64,000 bases of DNA from Chlamydiae bacterium Ga0074140. GTDB lineage: Bacteria > Chlamydiota > Chlamydiia > Chlamydiales > Rhabdochlamydiaceae. The notes beneath the pieces were generated by a model. That model saw nothing but the letters and a program-made list of their open reading frames with translations. It was not told the origin of the DNA and ran no database searches. Of this stretch, positions 33,920-41,445 are shown one piece after another. The position numbers were made by a program, and so were the translations under genes. Location: assembly GCA_001464115.1 (NCBI GenBank), contig LNES01000006.1, positions 434,001 through 498,000 on the forward strand. Direction: 5' to 3'. Position 1 is the first letter of the stretch; each line of letters starts with the position of its first letter.

Positions 33920-34357
33920 TTATTCGCTTTCTTCCGAAGAGCAGTCCCACTCACACCCTAAAGATAGCTGCTCTAAAGTCATATCGCTCCAATTGAAAGG
34001 GCTAATAACAAATCCTTTAATCGAACGGGTAGCGATCTCTTCTGCAAATATTACACTAAGCGCAAGCGTCTCGAAAACCCTATCAAAACCTGCTGGCATC
34101 CCGCAAAGCAGAGAGGGAATAACAGCAAGCAGGCAGAAAACAGCACGAACTACACCTTCTACAAGAGCAGCGATAGCAACAGCAGGGAATAAAAGCTCTC
34201 CCCCAACGATTCTCGCAATACCCGCTATATTCGTAGTCTCATCATCACCATTTCTAAACTCTACTGCTCCACGAAGAAGCTGCGGCGCATAGGGCTGCTC
34301 AAAAAACTTATCCCATTGGTAATTGTTAAAATCACCCGCATTCAAAGCTACGCACAT
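33920..34357 (-). CDS. MC-family membrane protein 4
   Basis: A 145-aa member starting MCVALN, with GAVEFRN near residue 35 and LLFPAVAIAALVEGVVRAVFCLLAVIPSLL as the hydrophobic core. The C-terminal block is diverged (SIKGFVISPFNWSDMTLEQL) but keeps the same spacing, and a short acidic tail follows. AGGAGAGAGG directly precedes the ATG. It lies 92 bp upstream of member 3, in the same orientation. Confidence 0.78.
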   Translation of the reverse strand: MCVALNAGDFNNYQWDKFFEQPYAPQLLRGAVEFRNGDDETTNIAGIARIVGGELLFPAVAIAALVEGVVRAVFCLLAVIPSLLCGMPAGFDRVFETLALSVIFAEEIATRSIKGFVISPFNWSDMTLEQLSLGCEWDCSSEESE

Positions 34358-34505
34358 TACCTCTCTCCTGTAAAAATTTTAGTAGAAGAAGATAGCGAAC
34401 AGAAGTTTTTGCATGAAGAATTAAAATTAAAATTGCTGCTTAGAAAATTTTTCAGCAGAGTTGGATTAGAGGCAAAACAGTGTTATCGAGCGACTGAAAT
34501 ACCAG

Positions 34506-34588
34506 GATAAGAAGGATAGAAATGATATGAATGATCCAGGAGAAATTTTAATTTTTTCATCCTCCTTATCATTTCTATCCTTCTTATC
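34506..34588. repeat. Perfect 22-bp inverted repeat, terminator-like
   Basis: GATAAGAAGGATAGAAATGATA (34506-34527, split here only by description) is repeated in inverted form at 34567-34588 with a 39-nt A/T-rich loop. It lies between the 3' end of the LicD-type gene and the 5' end of MC-family member 4, and may end the LicD transcript. Nothing else is seen in 34358-34640. Confidence 0.6.
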
Positions 34589-34640
34589 ATGTAATGTGCT
34601 GCACTCTCACACGCCCCATCCGTAATCTTGGTCGTTTTCT

Positions 34641-35768
34641 TCACTGTGGCACGGAGTGCCAGTAGGGATGATTCAAATTCTTTTCGTAATTACCGGTCTT
34701 TTCGTTATAAACCCTCACTGGCGAAAGATCCTCACCATAACGGAGCTGAAGATACTCTTTGGTTTTGTTGGGAACGAAGACCTCAATCCCGTCGAGCAGC
34801 GCAGGTCTTAGGGGGAATACAACCGAAATTGGTGTAGGAATCTTGTATCTGCTCTCATGCACCTTCCACGATTTGAGCATGAAGGCGCTCTCCTCGTTAG
34901 AAAGAATGTAGCGTAACATGCCACTCTCTTCATCGACCGCAAAATGGTAGATGTCGATGAGCGACTTTGTCGCCTTAACATAAAGGCGCAAATAGGTCCC
35001 GGGACGACTCCGGTTGGACCAGTCTTGGATCTGATACAGCTCCGGATCGAGCTCTTTCAATGCCTCTTTTGCGCGGGCATGATCGGGCTCAAGAATTGCC
35101 ACATCGATATCGACATCCCAGGGAATCACACCTCGATGGCGATAGACCCCCAAGCAGGTTCCGCAATCGACCCAAAAGGGAATCTCATATTTTTTAAAGA
35201 GTTCGGCCATCTTCTGCAGAGCAACTTTCTCCTCGTAAAGATGATTCTCATCTCCTGGGCGCCGTGCATAGATAGGCGAACGCAACCCCTCTTTAATCGC
35301 CGCTCCAAAAGCGAGCTGATGTAGAGGTTTCGGAATGTGATGAGACGCTGATGGATGCGTTAACGTCGCCGCGAGTTTCAGCGGCAAACCTGCCACAGCA
35401 CTGATTGGCAAGGCGATGAATGAGAGGCTACTTTTAACGAGAAGATGCTCATCATAGTTGAATCGCAGGGAGCTATCTCCGCTTCCAGTCCGCGATTTTG
35501 CACCAAAAATGTAATGCATAGGAGCTAGAAGCGTATCTGCAATATGCTCTACGCCTTTTGCATTAGGAGATGCCTCATTGAGAGGGTTGTCTTCTACAGC
35601 CAGATGATAGGAAGCGATAATAGGAAGAGAAAACTCTGCTAGCCATGCCACAGTTTTCTCCAGAAACTTCGTGATAATTGGACCACTCATCTCTTCTACA
35701 GGCATGGCCTTCTTTACGCCTCTTCTTAGTCTCTCCAATTTCGGGGACTCGTTGCATGTTAAATGCAA
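34641..35768 (-). CDS. LicD/fukutin-type nucleotidyltransferase-fold protein
   Basis: A 375-aa protein. Residues 180-375 carry a LicD domain: GTCLGVYRHRG (203-213) followed by IPWDVDID (215-222), matching the GTLLG..R..G.IPWDdDiD signature whose aspartates bind metal in phosphocholine and ribitol-phosphate transferases. The N-terminal 150 residues are not LicD-like and include a hydrophobic stretch (SFIALPISAVAGLPL, 116-130). There is no obvious ribosome binding site at 35768; the in-frame ATG at 35705 (MPVEEM) is an alternative. It lies inside the MC-family array, in the same orientation, so co-inheritance is likely. The acceptor is unknown. Confidence 0.75.
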   Translation of the reverse strand: MHLTCNESPKLERLRRGVKKAMPVEEMSGPIITKFLEKTVAWLAEFSLPIIASYHLAVEDNPLNEASPNAKGVEHIADTLLAPMHYIFGAKSRTGSGDSSLRFNYDEHLLVKSSLSFIALPISAVAGLPLKLAATLTHPSASHHIPKPLHQLAFGAAIKEGLRSPIYARRPGDENHLYEEKVALQKMAELFKKYEIPFWVDCGTCLGVYRHRGVIPWDVDIDVAILEPDHARAKEALKELDPELYQIQDWSNRSRPGTYLRLYVKATKSLIDIYHFAVDEESGMLRYILSNEESAFMLKSWKVHESRYKIPTPISVVFPLRPALLDGIEVFVPNKTKEYLQLRYGEDLSPVRVYNEKTGNYEKNLNHPYWHSVPQ

Positions 35769-35801
35769 CCGTCGCGAAAGTCAATCCAGTGATTTATACA
35801 A

Positions 35802-36287
35802 TTAACACCTAAAACCACAGCAACGCAAATTTAAATCTCCTGGCAGAAAGTCCCGATACAAAAATGGATTTTTTACAAATCCAACCGCTAGAGAAGCTGG
35901 TGCAGATAAAGTGAATTTCACAGAGTAGGTCAAGTCTTCAACTACCATCTCAAATAGCCCCGGAAAACAGAAGTCAAAGAGAAATGCGGGAATTGCTGCG
36001 AGCAAATAGATGATTGAGCGCGCGACTCCTTCCACAACAGCCGCCAAAGCAACTAAAGGGAAGAGGGGCGCAGCAAAGATCTTTCGAGCAAAAGTTTCAA
36101 GGTAGGGTAGTTGTTGGTATCTTTGTCCCGCACCCCGCCCAGGCTCTACCCCATTGCGAAACTCCAGCGTTTTCCCTATTAGACGTAATGTGCATGGGCT
36201 ATGGAGAAAATCCACGAAAGCGTACTCCTCATCTAGACTATGCCCATTCCCCTCATCATCCATTCTCATGCGAATATCTAAACACAT
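35802..36287 (-). CDS. MC-family membrane protein 5
   Basis: A 161-aa member starting MCLDIRM, with KTLEFRN near residue 43, then LFPLVALAAVVEGVARSIIYLLAAIPAFLF. The C-terminal block AVGFVKNPFLYRDFLPGDLNL matches the family, and the tail ends in RCCGFRC. GAGGG lies about 10 nt before the ATG. It heads the minus-strand array and lies 33 bp upstream of the LicD-type gene. The two hydrophobic stretches separated by a short turn recall the bilobed hydrophobic domain of chlamydial inclusion-membrane proteins. Confidence 0.78.
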   Translation of the reverse strand: MCLDIRMRMDDEGNGHSLDEEYAFVDFLHSPCTLRLIGKTLEFRNGVEPGRGAGQRYQQLPYLETFARKIFAAPLFPLVALAAVVEGVARSIIYLLAAIPAFLFDFCFPGLFEMVVEDLTYSVKFTLSAPASLAVGFVKNPFLYRDFLPGDLNLRCCGFRC

Positions 36288-36506
36288 TGGTTTACCCTCA
36301 CAAAAAATATTTCCGAAAACAATACCGTGAACACAAATTTTTCGCCGAGCAGAATCTATGAGCCCGGTTGCAACAGCGATCTGGCTATATGTAACAGGTG
36401 ACTCAGCAAGTCTGTCGCGATCTAGATGTCGATAAAAATATTGATTTCTCTCTGCAGCCTGTGGAAAAATCGCGCAACTCGAAAATCAATATTCTCAGGA
36501 GGACAC

Positions 36507-37367
36507 GTGCAAGGCGAAATCATAAAAAACCTACAAAGTCGTTTTGATGCTTTGGCTCAAAGAATTCCTGAGGAAGAGATTGAATTTTGGTTCGCCCGAG
36601 ATCTTCAAGAGCCTCTAGGATACTCGCGCTGGGAAAATTTTATGACTGCTATTCGACGAGCTATAGAGTCATGTCAAACAACGGGTTATGATCCTGATGA
36701 CCATTTTCGTGGCGTCACGAAAATGGTATCTCTTGGTAGCGGAGCCGAGCGAGCTATTGAAGACTTCATGCTGACACGTTATGCCTGCTACTTGATTACT
36801 CAAAATGGCGACCCACGCAAAGAGCCTATTGCCTTTGCCCAAAGTTATTTTGCCATTCAAACGCGCAAGCAAGAACTGATAGAAGCTCGCATACGTCTGC
36901 AGGACAGATTGGATGCCCGCGAGAAATTAAGAGCTTCAGAAAAAATGCTTTCCCAAAATATTTACGAGCGCGGCGTGGATGATGCCGGCTTTGCTTTTAT
37001 CCGCTCTAAAGGAGATGCCGCTCTTTTTGGTGGTTATTCGACTCAGGCAATGAAAGCCAAATATGGAATCATAGAAAGTCGCCCTCTTGCCGATTTTCTG
37101 CCAACATTGACCATCGCTGCTAAAAATTTAGCGACAGAAATGACTAATCACAATGTGATACAGGATGATCTACAGGGGGAAAGTGAAGTAGTCGGAGAAC
37201 ACGTTCAAAACAACTTGAGTGTACGCGAAATGTTAGGAGCTCGCGGTATTAGGCCAGAGCATTTGCCTCCGGAAGAGGATGTTGCGAAGCTTGAGAGACG
37301 TGTAAAATCCGAGGGAAAAAAATTGGTCAAACAATCGGGAAAGCTACCAAAGTTGATAGAGGAATAG
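36507..37367 (+). CDS. dinD: DNA damage-inducible protein D (DinD)-like
   Basis: A 286-aa protein starting at GTG 36507, preceded by a strong AGGAGG four bases upstream. The N-terminal half matches E. coli DinD over its conserved blocks: LGYSRWENF, DDHFR, SLGSGAERAIEDFMLTRYACYLITQNGDP, and AQSYFAIQTRKQE. These form a BRO-N-like domain. DinD is a LexA-controlled inhibitor of RecA. An in-frame ATG at 36426 would add 27 residues and lacks a ribosome binding site. No LexA-type box is obvious. Uncommon in chlamydiae as far as I recall; probably acquired. Confidence 0.88.
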   Translation: MQGEIIKNLQSRFDALAQRIPEEEIEFWFARDLQEPLGYSRWENFMTAIRRAIESCQTTGYDPDDHFRGVTKMVSLGSGAERAIEDFMLTRYACYLITQNGDPRKEPIAFAQSYFAIQTRKQELIEARIRLQDRLDAREKLRASEKMLSQNIYERGVDDAGFAFIRSKGDAALFGGYSTQAMKAKYGIIESRPLADFLPTLTIAAKNLATEMTNHNVIQDDLQGESEVVGEHVQNNLSVREMLGARGIRPEHLPPEEDVAKLERRVKSEGKKLVKQSGKLPKLIEE

Positions 37368-37453
37368 TCTTTAAAATTCTGTCTCTCATGTCAAAAAAAC
37401 CAAATTCAGAAACACCTAAGCTGCGTCTAATGATGCAACCATGGTTAAAAGAA

Positions 37454-37525
37454 TGAGACATGATGGATTTGAACCATCGACCCCCTCATTAAAAGTGAGG
37501 TGCTCTACCGCTGAGCTAATGTCTC
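37454..37525 (-). tRNA. tRNA-Lys (anticodon UUU)
   Basis: Minus strand: acceptor GAGACAT/ATGTCTC, D arm GCTC...GAGC, anticodon stem CCTCA/TGAGG with loop CTTTTAA giving TTT, T arm GATGG-TTCAAAT-CCATC, discriminator A. All stems pair. Confidence 0.93.
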
Positions 37526-37530
37526 AATGT

Positions 37531-37605
37531 TGACCCCAAGGGGATTCGAACCCCTGTTATCAGAATGAAAATCTGGTGTCCTAGGCCGGGCTAGACGATG
37601 GGGCC
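37531..37605 (-). tRNA. tRNA-Glu (anticodon UUC)
   Basis: Minus strand: acceptor GGCCCCA/TGGGGTC with one G-T pair, anticodon loop TTTTCAT giving TTC, T arm AGGGG-TTCGAAT-CCCCT, discriminator A. It precedes tRNA-Lys by 5 bp, so the two are likely one transcript. Confidence 0.92.
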
Positions 37606-37663
37606 ATTGAAAAAACAGGCAATAATCTAGTCAATCGAGGGCTTTTATTCAAGCCCTGAGATC

Positions 37664-38215
37664 CTAGACGGTCATGATTTCGCGCTCCTTTTGTGTAAAG
37701 AGGTCGTCGATCTCTTTGCAAAACTGGTCGGTATAGTCCTGTATCGTCTTCTCCGCCTTTTTCATCATGTCCTCTGTGAACTCACCGTCTGCCTTTAATT
37801 TGCGGACCTGTTCGTTGCCTTTGCGACGGGTATCGCGGATCACAATTTTTGCATCCTCCGCCTTTTTCTTCCCCTGCTTGGCTATCTCTTTGCGCATATT
37901 CTCGTCCATGGGAGGGATCGTGATGCGGATAATATTCCCTTCAAGGACGGGCTGTATATTTAAATTTGCCTTCTCGATGCTCTTTGCAATGGCAGCGGCG
38001 GTCTGAGGATCGAAGGGAGAGATTAGCAGTTGTCTGGGCTCTGGAGCAGAGATGTTAGCTACCTCTTTGAGGCGCATTTGAGAACCATACGCTTCAACCA
38101 TCACATTTTCCACGATTGCAGGATTGGCCCTGTTTGAACGAAGACCTTTCAAGTCCTGCTTGAAATGGTCAACTGTGGCGCGCATTTTTGTTTTGATCTC
38201 GTCTGTGACGCTCAT
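37664..38215 (-). CDS. frr: Ribosome recycling factor
   Basis: A 183-aa RRF that splits post-termination ribosomes with EF-G. Conserved features are the N-terminal helix KMRATVDHFKQDLKGLRSNRANPAIVENV, the ISAPEPRQLLISPFD segment, and the long C-terminal helices with RDTRRKGNEQVRKLK. It is the last gene of rpsB-tsf-pyrH-frr, following pyrH by 4 nt, the order seen in other chlamydiae and many bacteria. Confidence 0.97.
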   Translation of the reverse strand: MSVTDEIKTKMRATVDHFKQDLKGLRSNRANPAIVENVMVEAYGSQMRLKEVANISAPEPRQLLISPFDPQTAAAIAKSIEKANLNIQPVLEGNIIRITIPPMDENMRKEIAKQGKKKAEDAKIVIRDTRRKGNEQVRKLKADGEFTEDMMKKAEKTIQDYTDQFCKEIDDLFTQKEREIMTV

Positions 38216-38219
38216 GATC

Positions 38220-38942
38220 TTAGTCTCCTTCTACAATTGTGCCGCCGGTTTTTTCGCAGACGGCTTTTAGCATGGCCCCTTTTTCGAAGAGGTTAAATAC
38301 ATAAATGGGTATGCGATTTTCACGACAGAGTGCAATGGCTGTTGCATCCATCACCTTAAGGTTTTTGGTTAGGGCTTCGGAATAAGAGAGGTTCGTGTAC
38401 TTGGTCGCTTTAAGATTCTTTTTGGGATCATCGCTATAGACACCATCGACCTTGGTTCCTTTCAAGAGAATCTCCGCTTCCATCTCGCTTGCTCGCAACG
38501 CTCCCGCAGTATCTGTTGTGAAATAGGGATTACCTGTTCCCCCAACAAAAATTACAGGCATCTTCTGTTCGAGACACTCGATCGCATGTCCCCAGATATA
38601 CTGATCCACGATCGAATCGGTATTCATCGCGCTCATCACGCGGCTATGGACTCCAATTCTCGCAAGAGACTGCTGAAGAATGATGCCATTGATTGTCGTA
38701 GCAAGCATACCGATATGATCCGCTGGCGTTCTTGCAAAACCGAAAAGCTCCGCCTGCGAGCCGCGAAAGATATTTCCTCCACCAACGACAATGCCGATCT
38801 CGACACCTGCGTCATGCACCTCTTTAATCGCCTCAGCAATCAGCTCACAAGCTCCATGCTCGATGCCAAACTTCTGATCGCCCATGAGAGCTTCTCCAGA
38901 AAGTTTGAGCAGAACACGCTTGTACTGCGGTTTGGATGGCAT
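38220..38942 (-). CDS. pyrH: Uridylate (UMP) kinase
   Basis: A 240-aa amino-acid-kinase-fold enzyme phosphorylating UMP to UDP. Motifs: KRVLLKLSGEALMG, GIVVGGGNIFRG, ADHIGMLATTING, GGTGNPYFTTDTAGALRA and VDGVYSDDPKKN. Seven nucleotides separate it from the tsf stop. Confidence 0.97.
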   Translation of the reverse strand: MPSKPQYKRVLLKLSGEALMGDQKFGIEHGACELIAEAIKEVHDAGVEIGIVVGGGNIFRGSQAELFGFARTPADHIGMLATTINGIILQQSLARIGVHSRVMSAMNTDSIVDQYIWGHAIECLEQKMPVIFVGGTGNPYFTTDTAGALRASEMEAEILLKGTKVDGVYSDDPKKNLKATKYTNLSYSEALTKNLKVMDATAIALCRENRIPIYVFNLFEKGAMLKAVCEKTGGTIVEGD

Positions 38943-38949
38943 GAAAAAT

Positions 38950-39798
38950 CTACTCTCCCACCTTCCAGCGAATGAATCGATTCAGAACCAGTTTTTTTCC
39001 GAGGCGTTTGGACTCATTTTCCAAAAGCTGCGTAATGGTGATCGAGTTGTCTTTTACATATTTCTGCAAAAGTAGACAAACCTGATCGTAGAACGCTTTG
39101 AGTTTTCCCTCTACAATCTTGTCGACGATGTTCGCAGGCTTTCCCTTCACCTGTTCACGCGCAATCTCCTCTTCGCGCGCCTTCACATCTTGTGGCACCT
39201 CATCAGGACGCAAGTACTCGGGGGCTTCTGCTGCGATGTGCATCGCGATGTCACGAGCAAGAGCCTCTTGACCAGCACCTCCGCCAATCTCTACGAGACA
39301 GACGATCTTACCACCCATATGGGAGTAGATGCCGATAGAGACATCTGGGGATTTAGGAACAATTGTGAGACGTTTCACCTTGATGTTTTCGCCCAAGCTC
39401 TGCATAACGAGAGCGCGGTATTGATCAATAGTAATATTGGAATCTTGTTTGCTCTTCTGATTTAAAAAAGCTTCCAAAGATGTGGGTTTTGTCTCTACTG
39501 CATCTTTGCAAATCGCTTTGACAAACTCTGCAAACTTCTCATTCTTGGTGACGAAGTCGGTTTCAGCGTTGACTTCGAGAAGCGCAATCGTGCTCTTCCC
39601 TTCATCGTAACCGATAAGACCCTCTTTGGTCTCTCTTCCTTCTTTCTTCACCGCGCTTGCCATGCCAGCTTTGCGAAGGATGTCGATGGCGCGCTCCATG
39701 TCTCCACCTGCTTGATCAAGTGCTTCTTTGCACTTGCCCATGCCAACACCAGTACGCTCGCGCAGTTCTTTTACCTTTTCCGGTGTGACTTGACTCAT
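38950..39798 (-). CDS. tsf: Elongation factor Ts
   Basis: A 282-aa nucleotide exchange factor for EF-Tu. The N-terminal UBA-like domain has VKELRERTGVGMGKCKEAL, then the signature DFVTKNEKF, and the core ends with a C-terminal segment like that of chlamydial EF-Ts. The start overlaps the rpsB stop by 4 nt. Confidence 0.97.
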   Translation of the reverse strand: MSQVTPEKVKELRERTGVGMGKCKEALDQAGGDMERAIDILRKAGMASAVKKEGRETKEGLIGYDEGKSTIALLEVNAETDFVTKNEKFAEFVKAICKDAVETKPTSLEAFLNQKSKQDSNITIDQYRALVMQSLGENIKVKRLTIVPKSPDVSIGIYSHMGGKIVCLVEIGGGAGQEALARDIAMHIAAEAPEYLRPDEVPQDVKAREEEIAREQVKGKPANIVDKIVEGKLKAFYDQVCLLLQKYVKDNSITITQLLENESKRLGKKLVLNRFIRWKVGE

Positions 39799-40616
39799 GG
39801 GGCCTCCTCATCGATCTCAGACTCTAAGATCTTTTCACCCAGCTCTTCTCCAGGATGCTCCTCTCCAGTTCCTCGAGAAGGGAGTTCTGCCCCCTCTTTC
39901 ACGAGAGAGATCTGCATCTCTTCTTTCTGTTCTACGATCGCACGCGTAATCGCCTGGAGAATGATTTTGATGCTCTTGAGAGCGTCATCATTACAAGCAA
40001 TCACGTAGTCGATCGGATCAGGATCGCAGTTTGTGTCGACAAGGGCCATGACAGGGATACCGAGCTTGTTCGCTTCAGCAACAGCGATATGCTCGTTGCT
40101 AGGATCGACGACAATAAGAAGACCTGGAAGCTTTCTCATCGCTCGAATGCCCGAAAGGTTGCGCTCGAGTTTCACATGCTCTTTGCTAAGAACTGAGAGC
40201 TCTTTCTTTGTAAAACCTTCTCCACCAGAAGCGATTCGTTTTTCGATGCGCTCCATCGTTTTTACAGACTGACGAATCGTCGAAAGATTTGTCAGTGCTC
40301 CACCGAGCCAGCGTTCGCAGACATAAAACTCGCGGCACTCTTCGGCGCACTCACGCACGACAGCTTTCGCCTGTTTTTTGGTGCCGACAAAGAGAATAGA
40401 TCTGCGACTTGCAACGGTCTCTTTTACGACCTCTACTGCTTCGCGGATCTGCTGCATTGTCTTTGCTAGATCGATGATGTAAATTCCGTTGCGCTCTTCG
40501 AAAATGAACCGTTTCATTTTCGGATTCCAACGGTGTTTCTGGTGCCCGAAATGGGCGCCACTTTCGAGAAGATCCTTAATGGTGATCTCGTTTTTTGTCT
40601 TTGTATCTGATGCCAA
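39795..40616 (-). CDS. rpsB: 30S ribosomal protein S2
   Basis: A 273-aa S2 with signatures IKDLLESGAHFGHQKHRWNPKMKRFIF, ILFVGTKKQA and RWLGGALTN. PGLLIVVDPSNEHIAVAEANKLGIPVMALVDTNCDPDPIDYVI follows. The C terminus carries an acidic extension (GEEHPGEELGEKILESEIDEEAP) beyond the usual end. First gene of the operon, with a leader hairpin at 40645-40664 and tRNA-Gly upstream on the same strand. Confidence 0.97.
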   Translation of the reverse strand: MASDTKTKNEITIKDLLESGAHFGHQKHRWNPKMKRFIFEERNGIYIIDLAKTMQQIREAVEVVKETVASRRSILFVGTKKQAKAVVRECAEECREFYVCERWLGGALTNLSTIRQSVKTMERIEKRIASGGEGFTKKELSVLSKEHVKLERNLSGIRAMRKLPGLLIVVDPSNEHIAVAEANKLGIPVMALVDTNCDPDPIDYVIACNDDALKSIKIILQAITRAIVEQKEEMQISLVKEGAELPSRGTGEEHPGEELGEKILESEIDEEAP

Positions 40617-40644
40617 GCCTTGTCCCTTTTATGTTGACCACGGC

Positions 40645-40664
40645 ATCTCTCCCTGAGGAGAGAT
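40645..40664 (-). promoter_or_regulatory. Leader hairpin upstream of rpsB
   Basis: A perfect 8-bp stem, ATCTCTCC/GGAGAGAT with a 4-nt loop, sits 29 nt upstream of the rpsB start in a 110-nt leader. Ribosomal protein S2 leaders are autoregulated in several bacteria, so it could be an S2-binding or attenuation element; no T-run follows. Confidence 0.3.
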
Positions 40665-40726
40665 TTCGGTCTTGGTTAAAATTTAGTCATCCTTGAAACG
40701 CTTCAAGCTGACTGGTTTGTAAAACA

Positions 40727-40797
40727 AGCGCCTGATCAGAATCGAACTGACACAAGTAGCTTGGAAGGCTACGGTTCTACCATTGAACTACAGGCGC
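40727..40797 (-). tRNA. tRNA-Gly (anticodon UCC)
   Basis: Minus strand: acceptor GCGCCTG/CAGGCGC perfect, D arm GTTC...GAAC, anticodon stem GTAGC/GCTAC with loop CTTCCAA giving TCC, T arm TCAG-TTCGATT-CTGA, discriminator T. It lies upstream of rpsB on the same strand. Confidence 0.93.
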
Positions 40798-40904
40798 GTA
40801 GGCAATACGTTTTACCCCATCGCCCCCATTTTTTCCAACGAAAAACACCATCGCCGTGTAAATCATTTTTTCGTTGCTAAGCTAGGCAATAAACTTCCGG
40901 GGGA

Positions 40905-41385
40905 GCTCCAGAGACATGTCGGGAACACGGCATTCCATGTCCGTGTTCCCCGCTGGCCCTCTTGCGCCTCACCTCGCTTTGCCAAATCCCGTCCTCGGAG
41001 GCGGGGTGTGCAAAGCACTACCCCGCACGCTCCGCTCTCCTGCGGTGGGATTTTGCTGCGCGATCTGAGTCGGAGGGCTGCTCGCGCGCTCACCTCCCCA
41101 ACCCTTCGGGTTGGGCCCCCTCCTCGCGTCGTCTCGCAGTGCTTGGCAAAAAACTCCGAAAACAGCCTGGAAATCTTTGCCTCATTCTGCGACATGACAC
41201 GGAAGGGGCCCCGCTGCGACAGCAGCGGGGAGGGAGTGCTTGTCGCAGCCCATGGCTTTAAGCTGCAATGAGAAATCGAAGCGCAGGAGAGCCGAAGGCG
41301 GGCGGGGTAGTGGCAGATTAAAGCTCAAGAGGGCAAGCGGGGAACAAGGACACGAAGTGCTTTGTTCCCGACATGTCTCTAGAGC
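40905..41385. repeat. Composite palindromic repeat, copy C (between tRNA-Gly and pbp2)
   Basis: A 481-bp element in the gap between rpsB/tRNA-Gly and pbp2. Its outer ends GCTCCAGAGACATGTCGGG and CCCGACATGTCTCTAGAGC are inverted copies with one mismatch, the longest terminal match among the four copies. Terminal hairpins lie at about 40921-40950 and 41340-41369. The left arm matches copy B, and the right arm (CTTTAAGCTGCAATGAGAAATCGAAG) matches copy D and the left arm of copy A. No credible gene. In Chlamydiaceae this position holds ompA. Confidence 0.85.
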
Positions 41386-41408
41386 ACCTCAAAGAATTTC
41401 CCAACTCA

Positions 41409-41436
41409 TTAACCATTAAAGAGAACATCGTATATT
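41409..41436 (+). promoter_or_regulatory. Possible promoter of pbp2
   Basis: TTAACC (41409-41414) and TATATT (41431-41436) are spaced by 16 bp. The -10 box ends 9 bp before the ATG and there is no Shine-Dalgarno sequence, as with sctJ, so a near-leaderless transcript is possible. Confidence 0.3.
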
Positions 41437-41445
41437 GTAAAATCT

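Noticed and set aside
34316..34510. 64-aa plus frame across the start of MC-family member 4
   Set aside because: No ribosome binding site, overlaps the 5' end of a supported gene and ends in AT-rich non-coding DNA.
31499..37620. Possible integrative element bounded by tRNA-Thr and tRNA-Lys/Glu
   Set aside because: Accessory genes lie between tRNAs, but I see no integrase and no direct repeat of a tRNA 3' end, so I do not call an element.
40783..41271. 162-aa plus frame and 110-aa minus frame over copy C
   Set aside because: The plus frame starts inside tRNA-Gly and both cross the repeat; no protein-like composition.
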